The notes: generated by a model not told the origin, from the letters alone. DNA of 64,000 nucleotides from Hyphomicrobium sp. 99 (GCF_000384335.2 NZ_KQ031382.1:1550001-1614000); one strand, 5' to 3'. Counted from the first letter of the stretch, positions 18,976-29,540 are shown. Translations and numbers: made by a program.

Positions 18976-18997
18976 GAGGCGCCCATCGTGGCGCCTC
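18976..18997 (+). terminator. hairpin between rpsB and tsf
   Basis: A perfect 8-base stem, GAGGCGCC / GGCGCCTC, with a CATCGT loop, 19 bases before the tsf start. No T-run follows, so it is probably not a full terminator. It could attenuate transcription, stabilise the rpsB 3' end or shape tsf initiation; the choice is open. Confidence 0.5.
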
Positions 18998-19016
18998 GAA
19001 CCTCATAGGTGACAGA

Positions 19017-19940
19017 ATGACGACGATCACCGCCGCAGATGTGAAAAAGCTGCGCGATATGACCGGCGCCGGCATGATGGATTGCAAAACGGCGTTGACC
19101 GAGACCAACGGCGATATCGAAGCCGCCGTCGATTGGCTCCGCAAGAAGGGCCTGTCGAAAGCTGCAAAGAAGTCCGGCCGCGTCGCCGCCGATGGCCTCA
19201 TCGGTATCGTTGCGAAGGGTCGCGAGGGTGCCGTCGTCGAGGTGAACTCCGAGACGGACTTCGTTGCCCGTAACGAGCAGTTCCAGACGCTTGTCCGCGA
19301 GATCACCGCGTTGGCTCCGGCCGCCAAGGGCGATCTCAAGGCGCTTTTGGCTGCAACCTATCCCGGCAGCAAGAACACCGTCGAAACGACGATTCAGGAA
19401 GCAGTCGCAACGATCGGCGAGAACATGACCGTTCGCCGGACCGCAGCGGTTGCAGTCAAGGAAGGCGTCGTCGCCGACTACGTCCACAACCGCGTGGCTG
19501 ACGGTCTCGGCAAGATCGGCGTGCTCGTCGCGCTCGAAAGCGCAGGCGATGAGCCGTCGCTGTTCGAACTCGCTCGCATGATCGCAATGCACGTCGCGGC
19601 GGCAAGCCCCGTTGCACTCGACATTTCCGAGGTGCCTGCCGAAGTGATCGAGCGCGAGAAGGCAATTCTCGCCGACAAGAACCAGGGCAAGAAGCCGGAC
19701 GTTCTCGAGAAGATCATCTCGGGCGGCATCAAGGCCTTCGCTAAGGAGAACTGCCTGCTCGAGCAGCAGTACATCCACGACACCTCCAAAACGGTCGCGC
19801 AGGCCGTCAAGGAAGCCGAAGGCAAGGCCGGAGCACCGATCAAGGTCGCAGGCTTCGTTCGCTTCGCGCTCGGTGAAGGCATCGACAAGAAGGAAGAGGA
19901 CTTCGGCGAGGAAGTCCGCAAGCTCGCGAGCGGCGGCTAA
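19017..19940 (+). CDS. tsf: translation elongation factor Ts
   Basis: Nucleotide exchange factor for EF-Tu, 307 residues. The N-terminal UBA-like domain ([20 protein letters not shown]), the [12 protein letters not shown] signature of the core, and the two-lobed core through [21 protein letters not shown] are all present. It pairs with rpsB as in most bacteria. A strong terminator lies between it and pyrH. Confidence 0.97.
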   Translation: MTTITAADVKKLRDMTGAGMMDCKTALTETNGDIEAAVDWLRKKGLSKAAKKSGRVAADGLIGIVAKGREGAVVEVNSETDFVARNEQFQTLVREITALAPAAKGDLKALLAATYPGSKNTVETTIQEAVATIGENMTVRRTAAVAVKEGVVADYVHNRVADGLGKIGVLVALESAGDEPSLFELARMIAMHVAAASPVALDISEVPAEVIEREKAILADKNQGKKPDVLEKIISGGIKAFAKENCLLEQQYIHDTSKTVAQAVKEAEGKAGAPIKVAGFVRFALGEGIDKKEEDFGEEVRKLASGG

Positions 19941-20006
19941 GTTTTTGCCCGGTCGAATGGCCGGGTAAGACGCTGGCCGGAATCGCTCGAGCGCGTTAGG
20001 TATCAG

Positions 20007-20036
20007 CCGGCCGGTCCTCGCGACCGGCCGGTTTTT
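20007..20036 (+). terminator. rho-independent terminator between tsf and pyrH
   Basis: A perfect 10-base GC-rich stem, CCGGCCGGTC / GACCGGCCGG, with a five-base loop, followed by TTTTT. A weaker hairpin, GCCCGG..CCGGGT, precedes it near 19946. It ends the rpsB-tsf unit and lies directly before the first ATG of the pyrH frame, arguing that this ATG is not the real start. Confidence 0.9.
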
Positions 20037-20076
20037 CATGGCTATTCAGATTGTCGTGCCGAAGGGAGTGAAACGG

Positions 20077-20808
20077 ATGCCGGGAGCGCAGGGTCTCAAA
20101 TACAAGCGGCTGCTGGTGAAGCTCTCCGGCGAAGCTCTGATGGGCTCGAAACCCTACGGCATCGACATGGCCGTCGCCGACCGTCTGTCGAACGATATCG
20201 CCGCCGCCGTTGCCGAGGGTGCCGAGATCGCGATTGTCGTGGGCGGAGGTAACATCTTCCGGGGCTTGAGCGGTGCGGCCAAGGGAATGGACCGCGCCAC
20301 CGCCGACTACATGGGCATGCTCGCGACCGTGATGAATGCGCTGGCCCTCCAGAATTCGCTCGATCATCGTGGCGTCCAGGCGCGCGTTTTGTCGGCCATT
20401 CCGATGCCGACGGTCTGCGAGAGCTATGTCCGACCGAAAGCCCTGTCGTATCTTGCCCGGGGCAACGTCGTCATATTTGCGGCGGGCACGGGAAACCCCT
20501 TTTTCACGACCGACACGGCGGCTGTCCTGCGCGGCATCGAGATGAACTGCGACGCGGTTCTGAAGGCGACCCAGGTCGATGGCGTCTATTCGGCCGACCC
20601 GAAGACGCACAAGGACGCGGTCCGCTACGACAAGCTGACCTACTCGGAAGTTTTGGCCAATGATCTCAAAGTGATGGATGGTGCGGCCATTGCCCTTGCC
20701 CGCGATAACGGACTTCCGCTAATTGTGGTCTCGATCGAAGAACCGGGAAATCTCTTGAAAGCTCTGCGCGGAGAAGCTCGCCAGACCCTTATCGAGGGAG
20801 CCGGCTGA
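20077..20808 (+). CDS. pyrH: uridylate kinase
   Basis: Phosphorylates UMP to UDP in pyrimidine nucleotide synthesis. The protein has 243 residues from the start chosen here and shows the amino-acid-kinase core: [36 protein letters not shown], and [16 protein letters not shown]. The open frame reaches back to an ATG at 20038, but that lies immediately behind a terminator stem. The ATG at 20077 has AAGGGAG upstream and gives the usual length. It is followed by frr. Confidence 0.93.
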   Translation: MPGAQGLKYKRLLVKLSGEALMGSKPYGIDMAVADRLSNDIAAAVAEGAEIAIVVGGGNIFRGLSGAAKGMDRATADYMGMLATVMNALALQNSLDHRGVQARVLSAIPMPTVCESYVRPKALSYLARGNVVIFAAGTGNPFFTTDTAAVLRGIEMNCDAVLKATQVDGVYSADPKTHKDAVRYDKLTYSEVLANDLKVMDGAAIALARDNGLPLIVVSIEEPGNLLKALRGEARQTLIEGAG

Positions 20809-20890
20809 CGGCCGCTGAAAGCCCGTCTTCGCGCCGCCCTTTCGCGGCGGCGAAGATTTCGCGGTTTCGCGCGCTTGGAGGAATAGGAAA

Positions 20891-21454
20891 ATGGCACTAG
20901 CAGTTCACGACATCAAAGAAATCGAAACGCGCATGCGCGCCTCGATCGACGCTCTGAAGCGCGAGTTCTCGGGGCTTCGCACCGGCCGCGCCAGCGCCAA
21001 CCTTCTCGATCCTGTACAAGTGATGGTCTACGGTTCGCGTATGCCCTTGAACCAGGTCGCGACCGTTTCCGTGCCCGAGCCGCGAATGATTACGGTTCAG
21101 GTTTGGGATCGCAGCAACGTCATCGCCGTCGATAAGGCGATCCGCGAAGCCAACCTCGGCCTCAATCCCATCACCGATGGCCAAATTCTCCGCCTTCCGA
21201 TTCCCGCGCTGACCGCCGACCGCAGACAGGAGCTGGTCAAACTCGCGCATAAGTATGCCGAGCAGGCCAAGATTTCGATCCGCAACGTCCGGCGCGAAGC
21301 GATGGACGTTCTCAAGAAGCTTGAGAAAGACGGCAAAATGAGCCAGGACGACCATCGGGGCAATTCCGATAAGGTGCAGGAGTTGACAGATCGCCTCATC
21401 AAGGAGATCGACGCGACTCTCGTCACAAAAGAAGCTGAAATTCAGAAGGTTTGA
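20891..21454 (+). CDS. frr: ribosome recycling factor
   Basis: Splits post-termination ribosomes together with EF-G. Its 187 residues fit the family, with the three-helix bundle pieces MRASIDALKREFSGLRTGRA, PEPRMITVQVWD and NVRREAMDVLKKLEKDG. The start has a strong GGAGGAATAGGA leader. It sits in the conserved pyrH-frr-uppS order. Confidence 0.96.
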   Translation: MALAVHDIKEIETRMRASIDALKREFSGLRTGRASANLLDPVQVMVYGSRMPLNQVATVSVPEPRMITVQVWDRSNVIAVDKAIREANLGLNPITDGQILRLPIPALTADRRQELVKLAHKYAEQAKISIRNVRREAMDVLKKLEKDGKMSQDDHRGNSDKVQELTDRLIKEIDATLVTKEAEIQKV

Positions 21455-21526
21455 TGTCCCGGCCCTTATGGGGGCGGGAAGTCGTGTAACCGATTTTGAG
21501 ATCTTGATCCCAGAGGCCATTCGACC

Positions 21527-22285
21527 GTGGCGGCAGCAGCGAAGCCTATCGACGATGGGTCCGGAGTTTTGGTCCCGCCGCGTCACGTCGCTATAATCAT
21601 GGACGGGAACGGGCGGTGGGCGCGCGAGCGCGGACTGCCGCGGGCGCTGGGCCATCGCCAGGGGGTCGAAGCCGTCCGCCGCGCCGTACGGGCTGCGATC
21701 GAACTCAAAATCACTTATCTGACGATCTTCAGCTTCTCGTCCGAGAACTGGAAGCGCCCAGTCGAAGAGATCGACGACCTCATGGGCTTGATGAAGCGCT
21801 TCATCCGCCGCGATCTCGCCGAGCTGCACGAGGCCGGCGTCTGCATTCGGGTGATCGGACAGCGTCAGCACGTCGACAACGAGTTGGCCGCGCTGATCGA
21901 CGAAGCGGTCGAGCTGACCCGCGGCAACGATGTGCTGACCCTAGTCATCGCCTTCAATTACGGCTCGCGCTCCGAGATTGCCGGTGCAGCGCGGAAACTC
22001 GCCGAGCAAGTGGTAGCGGGCGAGTTGCGGCCCTCGGAGATCACTGTCGAGCGCATCGCCAATGCACTCGACACCTCCGGCATCCCCGATCCCGATCTGT
22101 TGATCCGGACATCGGGTGAGATGCGGCTGTCGAATTTTCTGCTTTGGCAAACGGCCTATTCGGAATTTGTTTTTCTGGACTGCTACTGGCCGGACTTCGA
22201 TAAGGCTGCCTTCGAAGTCGCCATCGAAGAATTTCGTTCGCGCGAACGCCGCTTCGGCGGCTTGTCCAAACGCTCGACCGCTTGA
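21527..22285 (+). CDS. uppS: isoprenyl transferase (undecaprenyl diphosphate synthase)
   Basis: cis-Prenyltransferase making undecaprenyl diphosphate, the lipid carrier for peptidoglycan and polysaccharide. The 252-residue protein has the catalytic [13 protein letters not shown] segment, the FSSENWKRP motif, and [18 protein letters not shown] with ELxF-type residues near the end. The start is the GTG at 21527. It overlaps the beginning of the cdsA frame. Confidence 0.94.
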   Translation: MAAAAKPIDDGSGVLVPPRHVAIIMDGNGRWARERGLPRALGHRQGVEAVRRAVRAAIELKITYLTIFSFSSENWKRPVEEIDDLMGLMKRFIRRDLAELHEAGVCIRVIGQRQHVDNELAALIDEAVELTRGNDVLTLVIAFNYGSRSEIAGAARKLAEQVVAGELRPSEITVERIANALDTSGIPDPDLLIRTSGEMRLSNFLLWQTAYSEFVFLDCYWPDFDKAAFEVAIEEFRSRERRFGGLSKRSTA

Positions 22286-22296
22286 GGGCCAGGAAA

Positions 22297-23169
22297 ATGC
22301 CGGCCGAAGGTCCCGATAATCAACGGCCGTTCCTTTCGGGCGCGCTTGATTTTATCCCGCAAGAGCTGAGGCTTCGTATCGCGTCGGGTATCGCCATCGC
22401 CGTCGTTGCGTTCACGATGCTTTACTGGAGCCCGACTGCGTTCACGCTGCTGACGTTTCTCGTCGCGGCAGCGATGAGTTGGGAGTGGGGACGCATCGTC
22501 AGGGATACCATGCCGGATCGTGCCCTGATCGCGCATATCGCGACCGTCTTCATCGCCGCAATCTTTGTGGTCAACGACATGGCCGGCTGGGGCGTCGCTG
22601 CGGCAATCGTTGGCGCAGGCGTGGTTGCCGCGTTGGCGATTGGATCTGGCAGGACGCGGCTGTCCGGCGCCGGCGTGTTCTACACGGCGTTGCCGGTCGT
22701 GGCGCTCGGATGGCTACGCTCGGATGAGCCTCTCGGATTTCTCGCAACGCTCTTCGTCGTGCTTGCCGTCGCCGTGACGGATATCGCGGCCTACGTATCC
22801 GGACGAACCATCGGAGGGCCGAAGCTCTGGCCCGAGATTTCCCCCAACAAGACGTGGTCAGGTCTCTTGGGCGGCATTACTGCGGCCGCCGTGGCAGGTT
22901 TTCTTTTTGCGTTTTTCACCGGTACAGGAAGCCCCGGCTGGCTTGCGAGCCTCGGTCTTGCCATAGGTTTGGTAGCCCAATGGGGCGATCTGGCAGAATC
23001 GGCATTGAAGCGGCATTTCGGATTGAAGGACTCAGGCGACTTGATACCGGGGCACGGCGGGTTCATGGATCGCATGGATGGCCTCGTAACCGCGAGCATC
23101 CTGGCAGCCTTGATTGGCTTCGGCATCGACGCTTTTGCGCCCGCCCGCGCACTTCTCTACGGATCATAG
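22297..23169 (+). CDS. cdsA: phosphatidate cytidylyltransferase
   Basis: Makes CDP-diacylglycerol from phosphatidate and CTP, the branch point of phospholipid synthesis. Multi-pass membrane protein of 290 residues with about eight helices. The family signature is complete: SPNKTWSGLLGG, then AQWGDLAESALKRHFGLKDS and LIPGHGGFMDRMDGL near the C-terminus. The ATG at 22297 is preceded by GAGGGCCAGG; a TTG at 22282 overlapping the uppS stop is an alternative. Confidence 0.94.
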   Translation: MPAEGPDNQRPFLSGALDFIPQELRLRIASGIAIAVVAFTMLYWSPTAFTLLTFLVAAAMSWEWGRIVRDTMPDRALIAHIATVFIAAIFVVNDMAGWGVAAAIVGAGVVAALAIGSGRTRLSGAGVFYTALPVVALGWLRSDEPLGFLATLFVVLAVAVTDIAAYVSGRTIGGPKLWPEISPNKTWSGLLGGITAAAVAGFLFAFFTGTGSPGWLASLGLAIGLVAQWGDLAESALKRHFGLKDSGDLIPGHGGFMDRMDGLVTASILAALIGFGIDAFAPARALLYGS

Positions 23170-23173
23170 AAGA

Positions 23174-24418
23174 ATGGCAGTGACAGCGAGCGTTCCTTCT
23201 CAGTTGACTGGGCGAGCGTCTGCTGCGCGCCCTGGACCTGCGGACGCATCCCGGCCGATGCGCCTCACCGTTCTCGGCGCGACGGGCTCTATCGGAACGA
23301 GCACGCTTGATCTCGTCTCGCGCAGCCCGGGCCGCTTCGAGATCGTCGCGGTGACGGCACAATCGAACGCTCAGGATCTCGCCGCCATTGCTCGCAAGCA
23401 TAAGGCGAAGCTGGCTGTGATTGGCGACGAGAGCCGCTTGAGCGAGCTCAGGGAAGCGCTGGCCGGAACTGGCATCAGAACAGCTGGCGGCGCCTCGGCG
23501 CTCGTCGAAGCGGCGCTCGAGCCGGCCGATTGCGTCATGGCGGCAATCGTCGGCGCGGCCGGGCTTCGGCCGACATTCGCAGCGGCGTCCCAGGGATCCC
23601 GCGTAGCCCTCGCGAACAAGGAGTGCCTCGTCTCGGCCGGACACGTCTTCACGGCCGCGATCGCTCAATCCGGTGCCGAGCTGCTGCCCGTGGACAGCGA
23701 GCATTCTGCAGCTTTCCAGGCGTTGGCAGGCGCCGACCCAGTGTCCATCGAAAAGATCGTCCTGACGGCGTCGGGCGGCCCGTTCCGCACCTGGACCTAC
23801 GAGCAAATCCAGGCCGCAACGCCCGAACAGGCGCTGAAGCACCCGAACTGGTCGATGGGCGCAAAGATCACGATCGACAGCGCCAGCCTGATGAACAAAG
23901 GTCTCGAGCTGATCGAGGCATTTCACCTCTTCCCGATTTCGGTGGATGCGCTCGACTGCATCGTCCACCCCCAATCGATCGTCCATTGCCTCGTAAGCTA
24001 CGTCGATGGCTCGGTGCTGGCCCAGTTGGCGGCACCCGACATGCGCACGCCCATCGCCGTCGCGCTCGCCTGGCCCGATCGCATGGTCGCGCCGACCGAG
24101 AAGCTCGATCTTGCCCGGCTCGCAACGCTGTCCTTCGAGCCGCCCGACGAAACCCGTTTTCCGGCGTTGCGCGTCGCCCGGGCGGCGATGCGACGAGGCG
24201 ACACGGCCCCGGCCGTTTTGAACGCCGCCAACGAAATCGCGGTTAAGGCCTTCCTTGAGCGGAGGATCAAGTTTTTGGACATTGCCGCCCTCGTCGAAGA
24301 AACGCTCGACGCGGCTGAGCGGAAGGGCGCGATTTGCCCTGCCGAAACCCTGGACGATATACTGGCGGTCGACGAGTTGGCTCGCTATCTGTCGGAAGAC
24401 AAACTCAGTGGTTATTAG
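23174..24418 (+). CDS. dxr: 1-deoxy-D-xylulose 5-phosphate reductoisomerase
   Basis: First committed enzyme of the MEP isoprenoid pathway, NADPH-dependent. It has the NADPH-binding LGATGSIGTSTLDL, the ALANKECLVSAG motif, metal and substrate segments DSEHSAAFQ, TASGGPFR and HPNWSMGAKITIDSASLMNK, and a C-terminal helical domain. The ATG at 23174 gives 414 residues with a leader of about 30 residues before the core; the longer frame from 23114 would overlap cdsA. It lies 4 bases after cdsA. Confidence 0.94.
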   Translation: MAVTASVPSQLTGRASAARPGPADASRPMRLTVLGATGSIGTSTLDLVSRSPGRFEIVAVTAQSNAQDLAAIARKHKAKLAVIGDESRLSELREALAGTGIRTAGGASALVEAALEPADCVMAAIVGAAGLRPTFAAASQGSRVALANKECLVSAGHVFTAAIAQSGAELLPVDSEHSAAFQALAGADPVSIEKIVLTASGGPFRTWTYEQIQAATPEQALKHPNWSMGAKITIDSASLMNKGLELIEAFHLFPISVDALDCIVHPQSIVHCLVSYVDGSVLAQLAAPDMRTPIAVALAWPDRMVAPTEKLDLARLATLSFEPPDETRFPALRVARAAMRRGDTAPAVLNAANEIAVKAFLERRIKFLDIAALVEETLDAAERKGAICPAETLDDILAVDELARYLSEDKLSGY

Positions 24419-24479
24419 GGTCGCCCGCGCTTAAGGTCGGGCTTCCTGCTGTTCGAATCAGCACGCAAGGGATTTTCAA

Positions 24480-25622
24480 ATGGATTTTCTGACGTCGGTC
24501 GCAGGTGGGATCTGGCAATACGGGATCATGTTCCTGCTCGTACTGACGCTCGTCGTATTCATCCACGAGCTGGGCCATTTTCTCGTCGCGCGCTGGTGCG
24601 GCGTTACCGTCAAGGCCTTCTCGATCGGCTTCGGCCCTGAAATATATGGGTTTTACGACAAGCACGGCACGCGCTGGCGCTTTGCCTGGATACCGCTCGG
24701 CGGCTACGTCAAATTCATCGACGACGAAAACCCGTCCTCATTCGGCGGCGAGAAGAAGCTGACGCCAGCCGAGCAGGATGGAGCGTTCCACTCGAAGTCG
24801 GTCGGCAAGCGCGCGGCTGTCGTCGCGGCCGGACCGATCGCCAACTTCCTCCTCGCGATTGTGCTGTACTCCGCACTTAACGCCACTGTCGGCCTGCATA
24901 TTTTGCCGCCGCTCGTCGATGCGGTCGTCGCCAATTCTCCGGCCGAGAAGGCAGGCTTCAAGTCGGGCGACATGATCCTCGCCATCGACGGCACGAAGAT
25001 CGCCAAATTCGACGACCTCCAGCGCATCGTCGGCTCGAGCGCCGGAGAGGAACTCAAATTTACCGTACAACGCGGCAGCGAGACCCTTGTACTCAATGCA
25101 ACCCCAAGTGTTGACGAGCAGAAGGACGCGATGGGCCGGACGTTCCGGCGCGGCCTGATCGGCATCCAGCGGGCGATATCCCCAGATAAGGTAAAAACTG
25201 TTCAGGTCAGCCTGCCGGAAGCGGTAATGCTCGGTGTATCTGAAACCTATGGCAATTTAACGCAGACGCTCGCCGGACTTCGGGACATCGTCACGCGCCG
25301 CCAGTCGGCGGAGCAGATGGGCGGCCCGATCATGATGGCCGAGGTGACGGCCAAGGTCGCCGAGCTCGGCATCGAGCCAATGCTGCGCTGGATCGCCTTC
25401 ATTTCGGCAAACATTGGCTTTCTGAATCTCTTGCCGATTCCCGTTCTCGATGGCGGACACCTAATGTTCTACGCCTTCGAAGCAATCCGCAGGAAGCCGG
25501 CGAGTGAACGCCTTCAGCAAATGGGCTTTCAAGTCGGTTTGGCGCTCTTGATGATGTTGATGGTTTTCGTGAATTTCAACGACATTTTGAACGTTTGGCG
25601 ACGATTGACGGGAACTGGCTGA
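24480..25622 (+). CDS. rseP: site-2 protease (RseP/MmpA-type zinc metalloprotease)
   Basis: Membrane-embedded zinc protease that cleaves single-pass membrane substrates in regulated proteolysis; the Caulobacter homologue MmpA cleaves PodJ. The 380-residue protein has HELGH in the first helix (FIHELGHFLVARWCG), one PDZ domain (about 130-215, SGDMILAIDGTKI), and the second metal-ligand motif NLLPIPVLDGGHL near the C-terminus. A single PDZ domain, not the two of E. coli RseP, fits alphaproteobacteria. It sits upstream of bamA. Confidence 0.93.
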   Translation: MDFLTSVAGGIWQYGIMFLLVLTLVVFIHELGHFLVARWCGVTVKAFSIGFGPEIYGFYDKHGTRWRFAWIPLGGYVKFIDDENPSSFGGEKKLTPAEQDGAFHSKSVGKRAAVVAAGPIANFLLAIVLYSALNATVGLHILPPLVDAVVANSPAEKAGFKSGDMILAIDGTKIAKFDDLQRIVGSSAGEELKFTVQRGSETLVLNATPSVDEQKDAMGRTFRRGLIGIQRAISPDKVKTVQVSLPEAVMLGVSETYGNLTQTLAGLRDIVTRRQSAEQMGGPIMMAEVTAKVAELGIEPMLRWIAFISANIGFLNLLPIPVLDGGHLMFYAFEAIRRKPASERLQQMGFQVGLALLMMLMVFVNFNDILNVWRRLTGTG

Positions 25623-25905
25623 CACCACGCCGAATCCTCCGTGAGTGACGTAAACTTACCACTTCCCGGAGCCTTTCTGAATCGTTAAAAGCGGTATGGT
25701 GCGCAGCATGTTAGGGCGACGAATCGGGGGGCCGAGTTGAAGTCCTGAGTATGACTGCCGGGGAACTAAGAGCCTTCACGACCATAAGAAACGACCGAAA
25801 AGCCTATAAAAACACGACGAATAACAATACGCATGAGTGTGACGCTGCCGCCGACAGCTCGCATGTGAATTTGGGGGTCGGCGGCACACGGGGGCAATTC
25901 CGCGT

Positions 25906-28290
25906 ATGCAGAAATTTAGGATCATCTTGGCGGGACTGCGCCTCGTTCTGGCGCTTTTAGTTCTCTCGCCGGTGGTCGCGATGGGGGATGCAGCCTGGGT
26001 ATCGGGCCCTGCATCAGCTCAAGGCGTGATCAAAAACATCGAAGTCGTCGGTAACCGGCGCGTCGAACCTGAAACTGTGCGTTCGTACCTGCAGTTCGGG
26101 GCGGGCGATGCATACAACGCCTCCAAGATCGATGCGTCGATCAAAGCCCTGTTCGGAACCGGCCTCTTCGCCGACGTTTCGATGGACTTCAAGGGCTCGA
26201 CCGTCGTCATCACGGTCAAAGAAAACCCGGTCATCAATCAGGTTGCCTTCGAAGGCAACAGCGAGGTCGATACGGCGACCCTGACCGGCGAAGTCCAGTT
26301 GAAGCCGCGCTCGGTCTTCACGCGCGCCAAGGCTCAAGGGGACGTTCAGCGCATTCTCGACGTCTATCGCAGGCAGGGCCGCTTTGCCGCCAGCGTCGAA
26401 CCGAAAATCATTCAGCTCGAGCAAGATCGCGTCAACCTCGTCTTCGAAATCGACGAAGGCGCAGCGACGAAGGTCAAGGGCATCAACTTCGTGGGCAACC
26501 ACGCATTCTCTGACAGCCAGCTTCGCGACATCATCTCGACGACGCAGGCCGGCTGGTTCGACTTCCTTAAGGGCACGTCAGTTTACGACCCTGACCGTAT
26601 GAACCTCGATCGCGAGCTCATCCGTCAGTACTATCTCAAGAACGGCTATCCCGACGCGTCCGTCACGGCAGCGAACGCTGAGATCGATCCCGATGGTTCG
26701 GGCTTCCTCATCACGTTCGCGATCGACGAGGGCCAGCCCTATACCTTTGGCGCGATCAACATCGAAAGCTCACTGCCGGGCGTAGATGGCAGCTCGTTCA
26801 CGGGCGATCTGCTGACGCAGGCCGGCACGACGTATGACGCTTCGCAAATCGACAAGACGGCAGAGAGGCTGACACTCACCATCGCCGACCAGGGTTATGC
26901 GTTCGCCCGCGTTCGCCCGCGCCCGATCCCGGATGCTGCAAGCCGCACGATCGCCATCACCTACGTCGTCGACGAAGGCCCGCGCGTTTACATCGAGCGC
27001 ATCAACATCATCGGCAACACGCGTACCAAGGACTTCGTGATCCGTCGCGAATTCCGCTTGGCTGAAGGCGACGCCTTCAACACGCTGATGGTCGATCGCG
27101 CCAAAAAGCGCCTGCAGGGACTGGGTCTCTTCAAGAACGTCGACATCAAGCGGCGTCCTGGATCGGCACCTGATCGCGTCGTGCTCGACGTGGTTGTTGA
27201 AGAACAGTCGACGGGTGAACTCTCGTTCGGCGCCGGCTACTCGACGAGTGAAGGCGTGATCGGCGACGTGTCGATCACCGAGCGCAACCTGTTCGGTAAC
27301 GGCCAGTTCGTTCGACTGAAACTCGCAGGCTCGTTCGAGCGCATGCAGGTGGACTTCTCGTTCACCGAACCGCGCTTCCTCGACCGCAACTTGGCGGCTG
27401 GTTTCGACCTCTTCTACAAGCAGCTCGACTACACGCAACAATCGGGTTTCGAACAGAAGAAGATGGGCGGTCAGGTCCGTCTCGGCTTCCCGATCGCCGA
27501 AAACCTCTGGATGCAGACGGCGTACTCGATCTCGCGTGACGAAATCTTCAACGTCCAGGACGATGCTTCGCTTGCGATCAAGGAAGCTTGCGGCAACACC
27601 AATCCCGATCCGAGCAAAGTGACTTGCAGTAATTCAGGTTACTGGACGTCGCTGGTCGGCACCACGATCAGCTACGACAAGCGCAACAATGCGCAGAACC
27701 CGAACAAGGGCTATTACATCGAAGTCGCCAACGACTTCGCGGGCCTTGGCGGCGACGCTCAATACTGGCGCGTCAATGCGGAAGGTCGCTTCTACTACCC
27801 GATCACCGACAAGATCACCTTCGTCGCCCGTGGCGTCGGCGGTATGATCCAGGGTTGGGGCGGTGAGGATGTTCGACTGCTCGACGCCTACTTCAAGGGT
27901 GGCGAAACGGTCCGCGGCTTCGACCGCTCGGGTTATGGTCCGCGCGACTTGAGCTCGGCTAACAAAGACGCGCTGGGTGGCCAGAAGTACTGGGCGGCGA
28001 CTGCCGAAGTCCGCTTCCCGATCCCCTACGTGCCTGACGACCTGGGCATCAGCGCCGCTGTCTTCGCCGACGCCGGTTCGCTGTGGGATGCAACGGGTGG
28101 CGCAAAGAAAGCGTTGGGCAACGATCCGAGTATCTTGGGCGACAGCGACTCTGTCCGTTCGTCGGTCGGCGGCAGCTTGATGTGGAACTCGCCGGTCGGT
28201 CCGCTGCGCATGGACTTCGCGAAGGTCCTGACGAAGCAGGCCTACGACGAGACTCAGTTCTTCCGCTTCGGCGCACAGACGAAGTTCTAA
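25906..28290 (+). CDS. bamA: outer membrane protein assembly factor BamA
   Basis: Central component of the machine that inserts beta-barrel proteins in the outer membrane. Of its 794 residues, the first 39 or so are a signal peptide (cleavage near ASA-QG), followed by five POTRA domains (first beginning GVIKNIEVVGNRRVEPETV) to about residue 430, and a 16-stranded barrel with GKGYYIEV-like NPNKGYYIEVANDFAG, ETVRGFDRSGYGPRD (VRGF loop) and a terminal Phe (FFRFGAQTKF). The 283 bases upstream hold no gene that I can support. A strong terminator follows. Confidence 0.97.
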   Translation: MQKFRIILAGLRLVLALLVLSPVVAMGDAAWVSGPASAQGVIKNIEVVGNRRVEPETVRSYLQFGAGDAYNASKIDASIKALFGTGLFADVSMDFKGSTVVITVKENPVINQVAFEGNSEVDTATLTGEVQLKPRSVFTRAKAQGDVQRILDVYRRQGRFAASVEPKIIQLEQDRVNLVFEIDEGAATKVKGINFVGNHAFSDSQLRDIISTTQAGWFDFLKGTSVYDPDRMNLDRELIRQYYLKNGYPDASVTAANAEIDPDGSGFLITFAIDEGQPYTFGAINIESSLPGVDGSSFTGDLLTQAGTTYDASQIDKTAERLTLTIADQGYAFARVRPRPIPDAASRTIAITYVVDEGPRVYIERINIIGNTRTKDFVIRREFRLAEGDAFNTLMVDRAKKRLQGLGLFKNVDIKRRPGSAPDRVVLDVVVEEQSTGELSFGAGYSTSEGVIGDVSITERNLFGNGQFVRLKLAGSFERMQVDFSFTEPRFLDRNLAAGFDLFYKQLDYTQQSGFEQKKMGGQVRLGFPIAENLWMQTAYSISRDEIFNVQDDASLAIKEACGNTNPDPSKVTCSNSGYWTSLVGTTISYDKRNNAQNPNKGYYIEVANDFAGLGGDAQYWRVNAEGRFYYPITDKITFVARGVGGMIQGWGGEDVRLLDAYFKGGETVRGFDRSGYGPRDLSSANKDALGGQKYWAATAEVRFPIPYVPDDLGISAAVFADAGSLWDATGGAKKALGNDPSILGDSDSVRSSVGGSLMWNSPVGPLRMDFAKVLTKQAYDETQFFRFGAQTKF

Positions 28291-28324
28291 GTCTGAGCCG
28301 ATCGGCCTGACGGTTTGAAAAATC

Positions 28325-28355
28325 AAAGAGCGGCGCCCCAAGCGCCGCTCTTTTT
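28325..28355 (+). terminator. rho-independent terminator after bamA
   Basis: A stem AAAGAGCGGCG / CGCCGCTCTTT with a CCCCAAG loop runs into a TTTTT run. It lies about 35 bases after the bamA stop, so lpxD must have its own promoter in the following 125 bases. Confidence 0.9.
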
Positions 28356-28478
28356 CATTGGGTTATCACCTGTTGGAATGGTCTATTTCCGTCAGGCACT
28401 TGCCAACGTCCTTCCCGTCGTTCATTCAACCCCTTAAACACCGTTAGATCTGAAACCGCGGCGACCGGAGGCGGCGTA

Positions 28479-29540
28479 ATGGAGCATCCCGGATTCTTTG
28501 AACGCGCCGGGCCTTATGCACTCTCTGAAGTGGCAGTGGCGGCAGGCGCGGAGATCCTGAGCGGCGCTGACGCGACCGTCAAAATCGATGACGTGCGTCC
28601 ACTGCACGAAGCGGGTCCAAGTCACATCTCATTCATCGACAACCGGAAATATCTTTCGCAGCTCGATGCGACGAAGGCCGGTGCCTGCCTTGTCGTCCCC
28701 ACACTCGCGGACCGCGTTCCGGCCGGAACGACCGCGCTCATCACCAAGCAGCCCTATCACGGCTTCGCCCGCGCCCTGGCGCTGTTCTATCCCGATGCCA
28801 TGCAGCCGATGGTGGCGAGCGCAGGCGCCGCGCCGATCGATCCAACGGCCAAGCTCGAGCCGGGAGTACTGATCGAACCCGGCGCGATTATCGGCCGGGA
28901 GGCGCAAATCGGCGCCGGAACCCGTATTGCCGCAGGCGCCGTCGTCGGCGCGCGCGTAACGATCGGACGCGATTGCTTTATCGGTGCCCTCGCAACCGTA
29001 ACCCACGCACTTGTGGGCGATCGGGTCATCATCCATTCCGGTGTCCGGATCGGTCAGGATGGCTTCGGCTTCGCCATGGGCCGGTCAGGGCACCTGAAAG
29101 TGCCTCAAATCGGCCGGGTGGTTATCCAAGATGACGTCGAAATTGGAGCAAATACAACCATAGATCGGGGTGCCCTTAAGGATACGCTTATCGGCGAGGG
29201 CACTAAAATTGATAATCTCGTCCAGATCGGGCACAACGTCATCATCGGTCGCCACTGCGTGATCGTTTCGATGTGCGGCATCTCAGGCTCGACCGAACTA
29301 GGCGATTTCGTCGTCATGGGCGGCCAATCCGGAACTGTCGGCCACATCAAGATCGGCAGCGGCGCACAAGTCGGCGGGGCGTCCCATCCGACGCATGACG
29401 TGCCGCCGGGCGCCCGCTATTTCGGCACCCCGGCGAAACCCCTGCGTGAATCCGCACGTGAACAAGCCATGATCAAGCGGCTCGTCGCGCGCGATAAAGA
29501 CAGCTATGAGGACGGGGCGCCGGAGCCTGAGGAAGGCTGA
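28479..29540 (+). CDS. lpxD: UDP-3-O-(3-hydroxyacyl)glucosamine N-acyltransferase
   Basis: Third step of lipid A synthesis: N-acylation of UDP-3-O-acylglucosamine. It has 353 residues: an N-terminal uridine-binding domain (to about 110) and a left-handed beta-helix of hexapeptide repeats ([37 protein letters not shown]), with the catalytic His region [12 protein letters not shown]. It heads the lpxD-fabZ-lpxA-lpxI/B cluster. Confidence 0.95.
   Translation: MEHPGFFERAGPYALSEVAVAAGAEILSGADATVKIDDVRPLHEAGPSHISFIDNRKYLSQLDATKAGACLVVPTLADRVPAGTTALITKQPYHGFARALALFYPDAMQPMVASAGAAPIDPTAKLEPGVLIEPGAIIGREAQIGAGTRIAAGAVVGARVTIGRDCFIGALATVTHALVGDRVIIHSGVRIGQDGFGFAMGRSGHLKVPQIGRVVIQDDVEIGANTTIDRGALKDTLIGEGTKIDNLVQIGHNVIIGRHCVIVSMCGISGSTELGDFVVMGGQSGTVGHIKIGSGAQVGGASHPTHDVPPGARYFGTPAKPLRESAREQAMIKRLVARDKDSYEDGAPEPEEG

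Noticed and set aside
17952-20039. 695-codon open frame on the minus strand
   Set aside because: It is antisense to rpsB and tsf, whose identity is certain. The peptide is Arg/Asp/Leu-rich with no domain, a usual artefact of high-GC codon bias.
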